From CAWCUZ01 sp963798795 (GTDB lineage Bacteria; Acidobacteriota; Vicinamibacteria; Vicinamibacterales; SCN-69-37): a stretch of DNA of 64,000 nucleotides. This document shows, piece by piece, positions 17,899-26,642 of this stretch (the first letter of the stretch is position 1; each line of letters starts with the position of its first letter). The position numbers were made by a program, and so were the translations under genes. A model generated the notes under the pieces. The model did not search any database. It was not told the DNA's origin and saw only the letters and a program-made list of their open reading frames with translations. The DNA lies in the NCBI GenBank assembly GCA_963798795.1, contig CAWCUZ010000002.1:1313181-1377180 (forward strand), read 5' to 3'.

Positions 17899-18987
17899 TC
17901 ATCCGTGCGTGCGCTCGAACTCCCGCATGAACTGCACGAGCGCCGCGACCCCCTCTTCGGGGAAGGCGTTGTAGATCGACGCGCGGAGGCCGCCCACCGA
18001 TCGGTGCCCCTTCAAGCCGTCGAATCCAGCGGCGGTCGAGTCCTTGACGAACGTCTTTTCGAGTTCTTCACTGGGCAACCGGAACGTCACGTTCATCCGC
18101 GACCGGCTGTCCGGCGCGGCATGGGGCCGCCAGAACCCGGACCGGTCCAGTTCGGCGTACAGAAGCGCGGCTTTGCGCTCGTTGATGCGCCCGATGGCCG
18201 ACAGGCCGCCCAGGCCCTTGAGCCACTTCATGACCAGTCCCAGCAGGTAGATGCCGAACGTCGGAGGCGTGTTGTAGAGCGAGCCGCTCTCGGCCTGCGT
18301 CTTGAAATTCAGCATTGTCGGCAGCGACTCGGCCGAGCGGGCGAGCAGGTCCTCGCGCACGACGACGACCGTCACACCGGACGGCCCGAGGTTCTTCTGC
18401 GCGCCCGCGTAGATCAACGCGTACTGTTCCACGCCGATCGGACGCGAGTAGATGTCCGACGACGCATCGCAGACGAGCGGCGCGCCGCCGACCGTCGGAA
18501 CGCGAAGCCATTCGGTGCCGTGAATCGTGTTGTTCGACGTCATGTGGACGTAGGCGGCGCCGGGCGTGAGCGACAGGTCTGCGTCCGACGGGATCCGCTT
18601 GAACTGCCCCGCTTCGGTGCTGGCGGCCAGGTGCGTCGACCCGACCTTCTTCGCTTCCTTGAGCGCCTTCTTGCCCCAGTCGCCGGTGACGATGTAGTCG
18701 GCGGTCGTGCCGGGCGTGAGCAGGTTCATCGGCACCATCGAGAACTGGAGGCTGGCGCCGCCCTGCAGGAACAGGACCTTGTAGTGATCCGGAATCCCGC
18801 CGAGCTCGCGCAGGTCGGCTTCGGCCGTGTGGATGATGGCGTCGAAGGTCTTCGACCGGTGGCTGATCTCCATCACCGACATCCCGACGCCGGGCAGGGC
18901 GACGAGGTCCCGCTGGGCCTCCTCGAGGACGGGCAGCGGCAGGATGGCGGGACCGGCGGCAAAGTTGAAGATGCGATGGACGGGCAT
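17899..18987 (-). CDS. serC: Phosphoserine aminotransferase
   Basis: 362 residues, the normal length. The N-terminus (HRIFNFAAGPAILPLPVLEEAQ) and the EISHRSKTFDAII motif are diagnostic. The PLP lysine lies in YAGAQKNLGPSGV. NTPPTFGIYLLGLVMKWL and the C-terminal GHRSVGGLRASIYNAF also match. It transaminates 3-phosphohydroxypyruvate to 3-phosphoserine with glutamate, the second step of serine synthesis (and the analogous pyridoxine step). It sits downstream of serA with 39 bases between them. Confidence 0.96.
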   Translation of the reverse strand: MPVHRIFNFAAGPAILPLPVLEEAQRDLVALPGVGMSVMEISHRSKTFDAIIHTAEADLRELGGIPDHYKVLFLQGGASLQFSMVPMNLLTPGTTADYIVTGDWGKKALKEAKKVGSTHLAASTEAGQFKRIPSDADLSLTPGAAYVHMTSNNTIHGTEWLRVPTVGGAPLVCDASSDIYSRPIGVEQYALIYAGAQKNLGPSGVTVVVVREDLLARSAESLPTMLNFKTQAESGSLYNTPPTFGIYLLGLVMKWLKGLGGLSAIGRINERKAALLYAELDRSGFWRPHAAPDSRSRMNVTFRLPSEELEKTFVKDSTAAGFDGLKGHRSVGGLRASIYNAFPEEGVAALVQFMREFERTHG

Positions 18988-19026
18988 GCTGGGCTCTGGG
19001 CTCCGGGCTCTGGGCGCGCCGTGCCC

Positions 19027-20040
19027 CTAGGCCGGGTCGTTGACGGCGTTGGGCGCACGACCGGTTTCAATGAATGATTTCACGATTCGGACGGTCTCGG
19101 CGGCGATGGCATCCTGCGCCTGCTCGGTGGAGGCGCCGATGTGATGCGTGCCGTAGACGCCGGGCTCGCGCACGATCGGGTCGGTGAACGGCCCTGTGGT
19201 CGCGGACGGCTCCACGGCGAAGACATCGAGGCCGGCGCGGATCTGCCGGGCGTGGATCGCCGCGCGCAGGGCGTCGTGGTCCACGAGTTCGCCGCGCGAG
19301 GTATTGATGAAGAAGCTGCCGGGCCGCAGCCGCCCCAGGACGTTCGCGCCCACGAACTGTCTGGTGTCCGGGCCGAGCGCCAGGTGCACGCTGAGCACAT
19401 CGGCGCGTTCGGCGACCGCCTCGGGCGAGGGCGCAACGTCGACAGGCGTTCCGTCCGGAAGATCGGCCAGGCCCATGCGCCGGCGCTCGCCGGCCTCCAG
19501 CGGCCGGTCCGCGCCGGCGAACCGCCGGCTCCAGAGCACGACGGGCATGCCGAACGCGGCGCCGCGCCGGATCATCTCGCACGCGATGCTGCCGGCGCCC
19601 AGCAGCCCCAGCGTGCGCCCGAACAGGCCCCGCGCCTTCGAGTACTCCTTCTTGTTCCACGTCCCGGCCCGAAGGTCGGCGACGTTGTCCGGAATCCGCC
19701 GGTCCAGCGCCAGCATCAGCCCGAAGGCCAGCTCGGCCACCGCGGTCGCGTTCCTGCCCGGACAGTTGGCCACGAGGATGCCGCGGGCGGTCGCGGCCGC
19801 GACGTCGATGGTGTTCACGCCCGCGCCGGCGCGCACGATGAGTTGGAGCGCCGGCGTCAGCATCGACGCGGTGACCCTGGTGGACCGCACGACGAGCACG
19901 GCGGCGCCACCCGAAGCCAGCGCATCGGCGAGCGCCTGATCCTGCAGCTCGGGCTGGTATACCACGTCGGAGCCGAGCGCCTTCAGGCCGTCGACACCGG
20001 TCGGCTCGAACTTGTCGGCAATCAGAATAGGCGCCGTCAT
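19027..20040 (-). CDS. serA: D-3-phosphoglycerate dehydrogenase, short form
   Basis: 337 residues from the ATG at 20040, which overlaps the upstream DUF1015 stop by 4 bases (ATGA). That overlap decides the start against a longer in-frame candidate at 20085. The D-isomer 2-hydroxyacid dehydrogenase plan is clear: IVRAGAGVNTIDVAAA, a GLLGAGSIACEMIRR NAD loop (GxGxxx variant), NTSRGELVDHDAL and THHIGASTEQAQ with the catalytic His. There is no C-terminal ACT domain, so it would lack the usual serine feedback site. It catalyses the first committed step of serine synthesis. Confidence 0.9.
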   Translation of the reverse strand: MTAPILIADKFEPTGVDGLKALGSDVVYQPELQDQALADALASGGAAVLVVRSTRVTASMLTPALQLIVRAGAGVNTIDVAAATARGILVANCPGRNATAVAELAFGLMLALDRRIPDNVADLRAGTWNKKEYSKARGLFGRTLGLLGAGSIACEMIRRGAAFGMPVVLWSRRFAGADRPLEAGERRRMGLADLPDGTPVDVAPSPEAVAERADVLSVHLALGPDTRQFVGANVLGRLRPGSFFINTSRGELVDHDALRAAIHARQIRAGLDVFAVEPSATTGPFTDPIVREPGVYGTHHIGASTEQAQDAIAAETVRIVKSFIETGRAPNAVNDPA

Positions 20041-21254
20041 ATCAGGTGCGTCAGCAGTCCGTCCCGGAGCTTGGGTTCGAACCACGTCGACTTGGGCGGC
20101 ATGATACCGCCGGCGTCGGCAATCGCGATCAGGTCATCGATGGTGACCGGGAACATCGAAAATGCCACGGCGTCCCGCCCGGCGTCGACCAGCCGCTCGA
20201 GCTCGCCGATGCCGCGCGCGCCGCCCACGAACTCGATCCGCCTGTCGGTCCTCACATCGTCGATACCGAGCACCGGCTGCAGCAGGTGGTGATCCAGGCG
20301 CGCGACGTCGAGCCGGTCGGCCCGCGACGCGAGCGGCGGGGCCTCGGGCAGCTCGAGCCGGTACCAGCGGCCGCCGACGTACATCGAGACCTCGCCCGGT
20401 CCCGCCGGGTCGGGCCGGCCGTCGGCCACGCCCATGCGTTCGCGTACCGCCGCGAGAAACGCCTCGGCACCGCGTCCTCCCAGGTCCGTCACGACGCGGT
20501 GATACGGGAGGATCTGCACCGCGCTGTCCGGGAACGCCACCGCGACGAACCGCTCCGCCTCCGCGGAGCGGGCGCCGGTCGCGTTCAGCATCTGCCGCGC
20601 GCGCGACGCGCTGGCGGCGCGATGGTGACCGTCCGCGATGTAGAGGGCCGGCACCGACGCGAACGCCGTCACCAGGTCCGCCGCCTCGGCGCCGCTCACG
20701 CGCCAGATCGTGTGGCGCACGCCGTCCTCGGCGAGAAAATCGAAGAGCGGCTCGTTCTTCGCGGCGCGCGCGGCCGCCGCGTCGACCGCCGGCACGGCGC
20801 GATAGGTCAGGAACACGACGCCGGTCTGGGCGCGGAGCTCGACGATGTGGCGCGTGCGGTCGTCTTCCTTGTCCTTGCGCGTGCGTTCGTGCTTCTTCAC
20901 CAGCCCGCGGTCGTATTCGTCGACCGAGAAGCAGCCGGCAAGGCCCGTCTGCACGTGGCTGCCCATCCGCAGGCGGTAGAAGTACAGCGCCGGCTGTGCC
21001 TCGAGCACGAGCGGCGCCGCGCGCTTGAGATCCTCGAAGTTTTTGACTGCCTGCGCGTACACGCGCGCGTCGTGCGGATCGACGTCGGGCGGCAGATCGA
21101 TTTCCGACCGCGTGACGTGCAGAAAACTGACCGGATTGGGTCCGGCGAGCGCGCGGGCTTCGTCCGCGGTGACCACGTCGTAGGGTACCGACGCGACACG
21201 GGGCGCCGCTTCGGGCGCCGGCCGCAGAGCTCGGAACGGGAACAACGCGGACAT
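20037..21254 (-). CDS. DUF1015 family protein in the serine operon
   Basis: 405 residues. The N-terminal FPFRALRPAP and VPYDVVTADEARAL, the internal HERTRKDKEDDRTRH, the YIADGHHRAASA signature and the C-terminal GIMPPKSTWFEPKLRDGL are hallmarks of DUF1015. The family is often found next to serA/serC and was suggested to be kinase-like, so a serine-metabolism role is plausible here. That role is inference from context. It is first in a three-gene, tightly overlapping operon (DUF1015-serA-serC). Confidence 0.9.
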   Translation of the reverse strand: MSALFPFRALRPAPEAAPRVASVPYDVVTADEARALAGPNPVSFLHVTRSEIDLPPDVDPHDARVYAQAVKNFEDLKRAAPLVLEAQPALYFYRLRMGSHVQTGLAGCFSVDEYDRGLVKKHERTRKDKEDDRTRHIVELRAQTGVVFLTYRAVPAVDAAAARAAKNEPLFDFLAEDGVRHTIWRVSGAEAADLVTAFASVPALYIADGHHRAASASRARQMLNATGARSAEAERFVAVAFPDSAVQILPYHRVVTDLGGRGAEAFLAAVRERMGVADGRPDPAGPGEVSMYVGGRWYRLELPEAPPLASRADRLDVARLDHHLLQPVLGIDDVRTDRRIEFVGGARGIGELERLVDAGRDAVAFSMFPVTIDDLIAIADAGGIMPPKSTWFEPKLRDGLLTHLI

Positions 21255-21310
21255 GCGAGGGGTGGCTGACAGTGGCTACACCCGCGCGGGCGGCTCGACC
21301 GCCGGCACGG

Positions 21311-22588
21311 CTACTGGTTCGACGCGGACGGATTCGGCGCGGGCGCGGGGAGCAGCGCGCGCATCTGCCCGAGCACCCGGTCGCGTTCCTGCCGGAAGGC
21401 GTCCATCAGATCCGCCGCAATCGGTTCGGCGGCCGGCATCCGGCTGATCTCGACCAGCGGGTTCACGTACGTGCCGTTCTTCTTGATCCGATAGTCGAGG
21501 TGCGGCCCCGTGGCGGCGCCCGACTGCCCCACGCGGCCGACGAGGTCTCCCTGCGTCACGCGGACGCCCGGGTGGATGCCGGGCGCGAACGACGACAGAT
21601 GCAGATACAGCGTCTCGTACCCGCCGCCGTGCCGGAGCTCGACCATGCGGCCGGCTTCGCCGGCCCACCCCGCGGACTCGACGACGCCGTCGGCGACCGC
21701 AATGACCGCGGTACCGACGGGTGCGCCGTAATCGACCCCCAGGTGCGCGCGGTAGGTCCCGTAAATCGGATGCAGCCGGCGATAGCTGAACCCCGAGGTA
21801 ATGCGCGGCTCGAAGGGCAGCGGCGAACGGAGGAACTGGCGCCTCAGCGACTGGCCGTGCTCGTCGTACCACCCCGGCTTGCCGTCGGGGCCGACGAACC
21901 GAATCGCCGTCACGGTCCGGCCGCCGTTCTGAAGCGTCGCGGCGTCGATGCCGCCGTAACCGAGGAACTCGCCGTCGCGCGTTTCACGATCGAACAGCAC
22001 GTCGACGTGGTCGCCGGGCTGCAGGTCGGAGTTGAAGTCCACTTCGCCCGAGTAGACGTCGGCGAGCAGCAGCGCGAGCTGCACCCGCTCGCCGCCCGCG
22101 CTCAGCGCGGCCACGAGCGATGGCCGGTCGCGGGTGACGTCGGCGCTCACGGCCTCGGCCGTGACCTGCTTGGGCAACGGCACCACGTCGGCGTCGAACT
22201 GCGGCTCCGCGTCGTCCTTGCCGTCGTGGCGGATCACGCGCAGCAGGCGGTCGGCGTCGATCTGGTAGCTGAACTCCCTGAAGAGGCCGTCGAGCGACCG
22301 CGTCAACCGGTAGACGCGATCCGCGCGCAGCTCGCGGGGATTGAACACGGTGCGCACAGCCGTGACCATCGAGGAGATGAGGTCGGTCTGCACGCCGTTG
22401 TCGCGCAGCAGCGTCTCGAGCGTCGCGTCGGCCGGCACGCGCCCTTCGATCGTGTCGGCGTCGCGCGTCAGCATGATGTCGGCTCCGTGGACGAGCGACG
22501 GCGCGGCGTGGCGCGAGGCGGCAACGCCCCACGCAATCGCCAGACCGGCCACGACCAGGCCCGATGCGGCAGCAACACCCGTTCGCAC
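21311..22588 (-). CDS. M23/LytM family metallopeptidase
   Basis: 425 residues from a GTG at 22588; the frame extends upstream without a better start. An N-terminal membrane anchor or signal (VAAASGLVVAGLAIAWG) is followed by an OapA/LysM-like region (ATLETLLRDNGVQTDLISSMV, LQPGDHVDVLFDRE). The peptidase domain comes last, with zinc ligands in RAHLGVDYG (His, Asp) and GPHLDYRI (His), plus YLHLSSF. The PHLDYR variant is usual for periplasmic LytM endopeptidases, which cut peptidoglycan cross-links. It is divergent from ogt, 48 bases apart. Confidence 0.85.
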   Translation of the reverse strand: MRTGVAAASGLVVAGLAIAWGVAASRHAAPSLVHGADIMLTRDADTIEGRVPADATLETLLRDNGVQTDLISSMVTAVRTVFNPRELRADRVYRLTRSLDGLFREFSYQIDADRLLRVIRHDGKDDAEPQFDADVVPLPKQVTAEAVSADVTRDRPSLVAALSAGGERVQLALLLADVYSGEVDFNSDLQPGDHVDVLFDRETRDGEFLGYGGIDAATLQNGGRTVTAIRFVGPDGKPGWYDEHGQSLRRQFLRSPLPFEPRITSGFSYRRLHPIYGTYRAHLGVDYGAPVGTAVIAVADGVVESAGWAGEAGRMVELRHGGGYETLYLHLSSFAPGIHPGVRVTQGDLVGRVGQSGAATGPHLDYRIKKNGTYVNPLVEISRMPAAEPIAADLMDAFRQERDRVLGQMRALLPAPAPNPSASNQ

Positions 22589-22636
22589 GATGGACCCGCA
22601 GTTTAGCACGGGGAAGTGCCACAATTTGAGGGTCCG

Positions 22637-23161
22637 ATGACACACGACTGCACGAGAATCGTCCTGCCGAGTCCGATCGGACCGCTGCGACTCGACGCGG
22701 CGGGTGATGCACTGACGGGTATGGCGTTCCACGCCGTCGGACCGGTGAGCGAGACGACGGTCGCCGGCGTCCTCGGCGAAGCAGCGCGTCAGCTCGACGC
22801 CCACTTCGCCGGCGTCCTCGGCGAAGCAGCGCGTCAGCTCGACGCCTACTTCGCCGGCCGGCTCACCGTATTCGATCTGCCGCTCGCTCCGCGCGGCACG
22901 CCGTTCCAGTTACAGGTCTGGCAGCAACTGCGGCAAATTCCGTACGGCCGTACATGTTCGTACGCGGACGTGGCCGCGGCCATCGGCCGGCCGAGCGCCA
23001 CACGCGCGGTCGGCGCGGCCAACGGCCGCAATCCGATTCCGATCGTCATTCCCTGCCACCGCGTCGTCGGCAGCACAGGCGCCCTCGTGGGCTTCGGCGG
23101 CGGCCTGGACGTCAAACGCCGGCTGCTGGCGCTGGAACGGGGCCGTTTGCCGCTCGACTGA
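22637..23161 (+). CDS. ogt: Methylated-DNA-protein-cysteine S-methyltransferase
   Basis: 174 residues from ATG 22637, preceded by a gagg ribosome-binding site. The C-terminal domain is canonical: FQLQVWQQLRQIPYGRTCSYADVA (recognition helix with Arg), RAVGAANGRNPIPIVIPCHRVVG with acceptor Cys at about residue 140, and GGLDVKRRLLALE. It repairs O6-methylguanine and O4-methylthymine by suicidal methyl transfer. The N-terminal domain contains a perfect-length 15-residue tandem duplication, which is not part of the family. Confidence 0.92.
   Translation: MTHDCTRIVLPSPIGPLRLDAAGDALTGMAFHAVGPVSETTVAGVLGEAARQLDAHFAGVLGEAARQLDAYFAGRLTVFDLPLAPRGTPFQLQVWQQLRQIPYGRTCSYADVAAAIGRPSATRAVGAANGRNPIPIVIPCHRVVGSTGALVGFGGGLDVKRRLLALERGRLPLD
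22763..22852 (+). repeat. 45-bp tandem duplication inside ogt
   Basis: 22763-22807 and 22808-22852 are identical except one base near the end (cccac against cctac). The unit encodes AGVLGEAARQLDAHF/YF, duplicating an amphipathic helix just before the strand that leads into the catalytic domain. It stays in frame. It could be a true recent duplication or an assembly artefact. Confidence 0.9.
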
Positions 23162-23164
23162 CGC

Positions 23165-23266
23165 GATCGCTTCGAACGCGCCGCCGGGTCCGTGTCTGAC
23201 GATCGGCCGGCCGGATCGCTCCGAACGCGCCAGCGGGTCAGTCCCTGTAGATCGGGGACAGACCCG
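23165..23266. repeat. Intergenic repeat pair with a palindrome
   Basis: Two related about 32-base units start at 23165 and 23214 (gatcgctYcgaacgcgccRSCGGGTC pattern). The second runs into an imperfect palindrome at 23234-23266 (cgggtcagtcccc / ggggacagacccg, loop tagat region). Diverged copies lie at 23611-23642 and 23658-23691, flanking the next small gene. They look like REP-type short dispersed elements. Confidence 0.7.
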
Positions 23267-23282
23267 GCTCATTTCGACGCAC

Positions 23283-23588
23283 TTACTGCGCGTCAATCTC
23301 GATCCCGCCGACCCAGCCGGCGACGAGGTTGTAGAGCGCGGCCATGATGGCCGTCATGATGAAACCGAAGAGGCCGTACATGATCGGCAGGATCACGACG
23401 GCCCCCGCGCTGAACATCACGCGGAACATGGCGGCGCCCGGCCCGGCGAATGCCTCGTCCTGCGGCAAGGCGGCCCCGAATGCCAGCATGACGAGCGAAA
23501 TGCACGCGCCGATGATGAGGCCCAGCAGCGCGTACAGGAGGCCGGCAATCTTCGCGACGGAGAACGGACTCACTCGCCTGATGATCAT
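23283..23588 (-). CDS. Small conserved membrane protein
   Basis: 101 residues. It begins MIIRRVSPFSVAKIAGLLYALLGLIIGAC and contains two strongly hydrophobic segments (about 10-38 and 58-92), with a short polar loop (PQDEAFAGPG) between. The N-terminal motif is one I associate with small uncharacterised membrane proteins (DUF3566-like), but I cannot name the family with certainty. A gaggggagg-like purine tract (complement of 23594-23602) precedes the ATG. It is flanked on both sides by the dispersed repeats. Confidence 0.65.
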   Translation of the reverse strand: MIIRRVSPFSVAKIAGLLYALLGLIIGACISLVMLAFGAALPQDEAFAGPGAAMFRVMFSAGAVVILPIMYGLFGFIMTAIMAALYNLVAGWVGGIEIDAQ

Positions 23589-23610
23589 CTTTTCCTCCCC
23601 TTCTGTGACG

Positions 23611-23691
23611 GATCGGTCCGACCGGGCTACCGGGTCCGTGTCGCCCCCGGGCCAGCCGATCGCTCCGAACGAAGCACCGGGTCAGTGTCGA
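23611..23691. repeat. Two further copies of the dispersed intergenic repeat
   Basis: 23658-23691 repeats the gatcgctccgaacg...cgggtcagt unit seen at 23214. 23611-23642 is a more diverged copy (gatcggtccgacc...cgggtccgtg). Both lie between the small membrane protein gene and the DinB gene. Confidence 0.6.
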
Positions 23692-24245
23692 CCCCCCTGG
23701 CTCGACGGCGGCACCAGGCCGAGGGCGCGCATGTAGGTGACGAGGTTGCCGTAGTGCTCGGCGCAGTGCTCGGTGTTGAAGACGAGCTCGCCGAGCCGTG
23801 TCGTGTGGCCCAGGTTCTCCGGCAGGTCCATGGGCGTCGCGGCATTGGCGTCGGTGGTGGCGGCCCAGGCGCGGTCGCAGAAGGCGAACGAGTCGGCGAG
23901 CGCCTTCGTGATCTCCGCCTTGGTGGTCTTCGACTGTTCGATGCTGCCGCCGGCCGGCTCCTGCATGCCGGGCACGGCGCCGCAGAACAGGTAGTTGGCG
24001 TCGGCCACGTGCGCCAGGATGCGGCCGAGGGTGCGCACGTCGGCGATGGTGCCAGCCGGCTTGAAGCCGTAGTTCTTCTCGTCGACCTGGTCCGCCACCT
24101 TGTTCAGCCACCCCTTCACCGCGGTGTAGTACGACTGCATGGACGAGGTGATCGTCACCGTCATCCCTGCCTGCCTGGCCGACAGCGTGGGCCCGGCCGC
24201 GAGAACCGCCCCAAGCACTGCTGCTGCCGCGACTGTGTGCTTCAT
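23682..24245 (-). CDS. DinB-like secreted protein
   Basis: 187 residues from ATG 24245, which has an agagg site 5-6 bases upstream; the frame extends further but without a signal. A signal peptide (MKHTVAAAAVLGAVLAAGPTLSA) is followed by a four-helix DinB-like bundle: YYTAVKGWLNKVADQV, LGRILAHVADANYLFCGAV, and LGELVFNTEHCAEHYGNLVTYMRALGLVPPSS. The His residues in the second and last helices match the metal-binding positions of the DinB/YfiT fold. Enzymatic function is unknown; relatives are thiol transferases or hydrolases. It is divergent from the M28 peptidase gene. Confidence 0.82.
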   Translation of the reverse strand: MKHTVAAAAVLGAVLAAGPTLSARQAGMTVTITSSMQSYYTAVKGWLNKVADQVDEKNYGFKPAGTIADVRTLGRILAHVADANYLFCGAVPGMQEPAGGSIEQSKTTKAEITKALADSFAFCDRAWAATTDANAATPMDLPENLGHTTRLGELVFNTEHCAEHYGNLVTYMRALGLVPPSSQGGRH

Positions 24246-24267
24246 GTAACCTCTCCCCGGACGGAGT

Positions 24268-24297
24268 TTGCCGTCCGCCTGCGTGACTCGATATAGT
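24268..24297 (+). promoter_or_regulatory. Candidate sigma70 promoter for the M28 peptidase
   Basis: TTGCCG at 24268-24273 and TATAGT at 24292-24297 are separated by 18 bases, leaving a leader of about 37 bases before the ATG at 24341. It lies in the divergent gap. Match is to the general consensus; not tested. Confidence 0.4.
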
Positions 24298-24340
24298 GGC
24301 GGCCCGGACTCGTCCCGATCGTCCCAGAGGAGACCAGCCA

Positions 24341-26017
24341 ATGACCAGAATCCACCGCGCGAGCCTCGTCGCCGCCGCCGCCGTCGTGGCGTGCCTCGCC
24401 ACGATGACGCTGCGCGCCGACGAGACCATCGACTATAGCGCCATCAACAAGATCAAGGCGCAGGGACTCGCCCCCGACACCTCACAGGTCATGGAGATCA
24501 TGAGCTACCTGACCGACGTGTACGGGCCGCGCCTGACCGGCTCGCCCAACGTCAAGAAGGCGGCCGACTGGGCCGTGAGCAAGATGAAGGAATGGGGGCT
24601 GCAGAACGTGGCCATCGAGCCGTGGACGCCGTGTTCGGCGCAGGACAAGGCGGCGATGGCGGCGGCAGGCGGCGGCCGCGGCGGCCCCCCGGTGCCGGCC
24701 AGTTGCCGCTTCCCGCGCGGCTGGGCCAACGAGAAGTTCTACATGGAGGCGGTTTCGCCCCAGGAGTTCCCGATTCCCGGCACTCCGACCGGCTGGACCC
24801 CGGGCACGAACGGCCTGGTGCGCGGCGAGGTCGTCCTGGTGACCGAGACGGCGCAGGACGAGCTGGAGCAGAAGTACGCGGGCGGCGCGCTCAAGGGCAA
24901 GTGGGTGATCACCAGCCCGGCGCCCGACGTGGCGGCGTACTGGAACGCGCCGGCCGAGCGCCACTCGCTCGAGGAGCTCGCGCGGATGGAGAGCCCCGAA
25001 CACCCGCCCGAACTAGGCACCGCGGCGGCGGCCGGACGAGGCGGCCGGTTCGCCGGTCCGGGCCGCGGCGGACGCGGCGGCGCCGGCGGTGCGCCTCCGT
25101 TCAACCGCAATGACTGGTTCAAGGCACAGGGCGTGCTCGGCATCCTGTCGACGCAGTCGCGCGGCCACGGCATCTACACGATCAGCGGCAGCTCGATGAC
25201 CGACCCGAACACGGCACTCATGGCCATCACGATCCCGGCGGAACAGTACGGCCGCGTCGCCCGCATCCTCGACAAGGGCATGCCGGTCACGGTCGAAGCG
25301 GACATCAAGAACACGTACTATCCCGACCCGCCGATGTTCAACGTCGTCGGCGAGATTCCCGGCACCGACAAGGCGGACGAGCTCGTGATGCTCGGCGCGC
25401 ACTTCGATTCATGGCACGCCTCGACGGGCGCCACTGACAACGGCGCCGGCTCGGGCGCCATGCTCGAGGCGATGCGCATCCTCAAGCAGAGCGGCGTCAC
25501 GCTGCGGCGCACGGTGCGCATCGGGCTGTGGACCGGTGAGGAGGAGGGACTGCTGGGGTCGGCTGACTATGTCGCGCGCCACTTCGGCACGGCCGGCCGG
25601 GGCGGTCGCGGGGCGCCGCCGACTCCGCCGACGCTCCTCCCCGACGCGGCGAAGTTCGCTGGCTACTTCAACATCGACAACGGTACCGGCGCCATCCGCG
25701 GCGTCTACCTGCAGGGCAACGACGCGGTGGCGCCGATCTTCCGGCAGTGGATGGAGCCGTTCCACACCATTGGCATGACGACGCTGACGATTGCGAACAC
25801 GGGCGGGACGGATCACCTGTCATTCGACCGCATCGGCCTGCCGGGGTTCCAGTTCATCCAGGACGAGATCGAGTACGGCTCGATGACGCACCACACGAAC
25901 CTCGACAGCTACGAGCGGCTGCAGCCGGAGGACATGCGCCGCAATGCCACGATTGCCGCCGCGTTCGCGTACCTGGCGGCGAACCGGGAGGAGAAGCTGC
26001 CGCACAAGGTGCAGTGA
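24341..26017 (+). CDS. M28 family zinc aminopeptidase
   Basis: 558 residues from ATG 24341, preceded by ggaga. A signal peptide is present. The M28 metal and catalytic residues appear in order: LGAHFDSWH (His), GATDNGAGSGAMLE (Asp bridging two zincs), WTGEEEGLLGS (Glu-Glu), FNIDNGTG (Asp) and TGGTDHLSFD (His). A PA-like insert with a Gly/Arg-rich loop (GGRFAGPGRGGRGGAGG) separates the halves. Extracellular M28 enzymes of this type remove N-terminal residues from peptides. It is alone on its transcript as far as can be seen. Confidence 0.9.
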   Translation: MTRIHRASLVAAAAVVACLATMTLRADETIDYSAINKIKAQGLAPDTSQVMEIMSYLTDVYGPRLTGSPNVKKAADWAVSKMKEWGLQNVAIEPWTPCSAQDKAAMAAAGGGRGGPPVPASCRFPRGWANEKFYMEAVSPQEFPIPGTPTGWTPGTNGLVRGEVVLVTETAQDELEQKYAGGALKGKWVITSPAPDVAAYWNAPAERHSLEELARMESPEHPPELGTAAAAGRGGRFAGPGRGGRGGAGGAPPFNRNDWFKAQGVLGILSTQSRGHGIYTISGSSMTDPNTALMAITIPAEQYGRVARILDKGMPVTVEADIKNTYYPDPPMFNVVGEIPGTDKADELVMLGAHFDSWHASTGATDNGAGSGAMLEAMRILKQSGVTLRRTVRIGLWTGEEEGLLGSADYVARHFGTAGRGGRGAPPTPPTLLPDAAKFAGYFNIDNGTGAIRGVYLQGNDAVAPIFRQWMEPFHTIGMTTLTIANTGGTDHLSFDRIGLPGFQFIQDEIEYGSMTHHTNLDSYERLQPEDMRRNATIAAAFAYLAANREEKLPHKVQ

Positions 26018-26031
26018 ACGCTGAAGGTCCC

Positions 26032-26125
26032 AGGGTCCCAGGGTTCCACGAACGAACTCACGCTAGCCAGCTTCTTTCAAGGAAAGCAGGTACGCGTCAG
26101 TTCGCTCCGCGAACCTTGGGACCCT
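26032..26125. terminator. Long imperfect hairpin between convergent genes
   Basis: Arms 26032-26046 and 26111-26125 pair at 14 of 15 positions (agggtcccagggttc / gaaccttgggaccct), and complementarity continues inward through gaacgaact/agttcgctc. It sits between the stops of the M28 gene and the beta-barrel gene, where it could serve as a bidirectional terminator. No T-run is present, so a dispersed palindrome is an alternative. Confidence 0.45.
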
Positions 26126-26129
26126 AAGG

Positions 26130-26642
26130 CTATCGCCCGAACGGCAACACGACGCTGAACGTGAAGCGCTTGCCGGTCTCGTGGGTGCCCTCGAAATAGT
26201 CGATCGGAAAATCGATCTCGGCGCGCACGTTGACCGGGGCGTTCAGCGTCACGTCCACGCCGCCGCCGAAGGACAGGGAAAAGTCGGTGATGCCGGGCGA
26301 GTGAATGCCGCCGACGAGGACCTGACCGAACGGGCGGAACACCTCGTTCGACAGACCCGAGATTCGGCCACCCCCCATGAACGACGTAATGGTCGTGTCG
26401 AAATCGCCGAAGCGATGGATCCCGATTTCGCCGACGGCGCTGATGCCGAGATTTCCCGACGTGCTCACCGGATACTCGACGCCCGCCAGGAACCCGGCGC
26501 CGGACGTGCTGTTCTCGAGGTTGAAGATGCTGTAGCCGACGGACACGTTCGGTCCGGCGGAATTCTGAGCCGCGGCGGGAACTGCCAGAGCCAGGCCCAT
26601 CACGGTACCGACGACGATCTTCGAAATCAGCCGACTGGTCAC
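26130..26642 (-). CDS. Outer-membrane beta-barrel protein
   Basis: 170 residues from a GTG at 26642 with a strong ggagggg ribosome-binding site; that site and the signal peptide decide the start against longer options. After a signal peptide ending AAAQ, alternating hydrophobic strands follow (VSVGYSIFNL, GAGFLAGVEYPV, ISAVGEIGIHRF, FRPFGQVLVGGI, SLSFGGGVDVTL, VRAEIDFPIDYF), and the protein ends KRFTFSVVLPFGR. This is the pattern of a small 8-strand OmpA/OmpX-like barrel. No specific function can be given. Confidence 0.75.
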   Translation of the reverse strand: MTSRLISKIVVGTVMGLALAVPAAAQNSAGPNVSVGYSIFNLENSTSGAGFLAGVEYPVSTSGNLGISAVGEIGIHRFGDFDTTITSFMGGGRISGLSNEVFRPFGQVLVGGIHSPGITDFSLSFGGGVDVTLNAPVNVRAEIDFPIDYFEGTHETGKRFTFSVVLPFGR

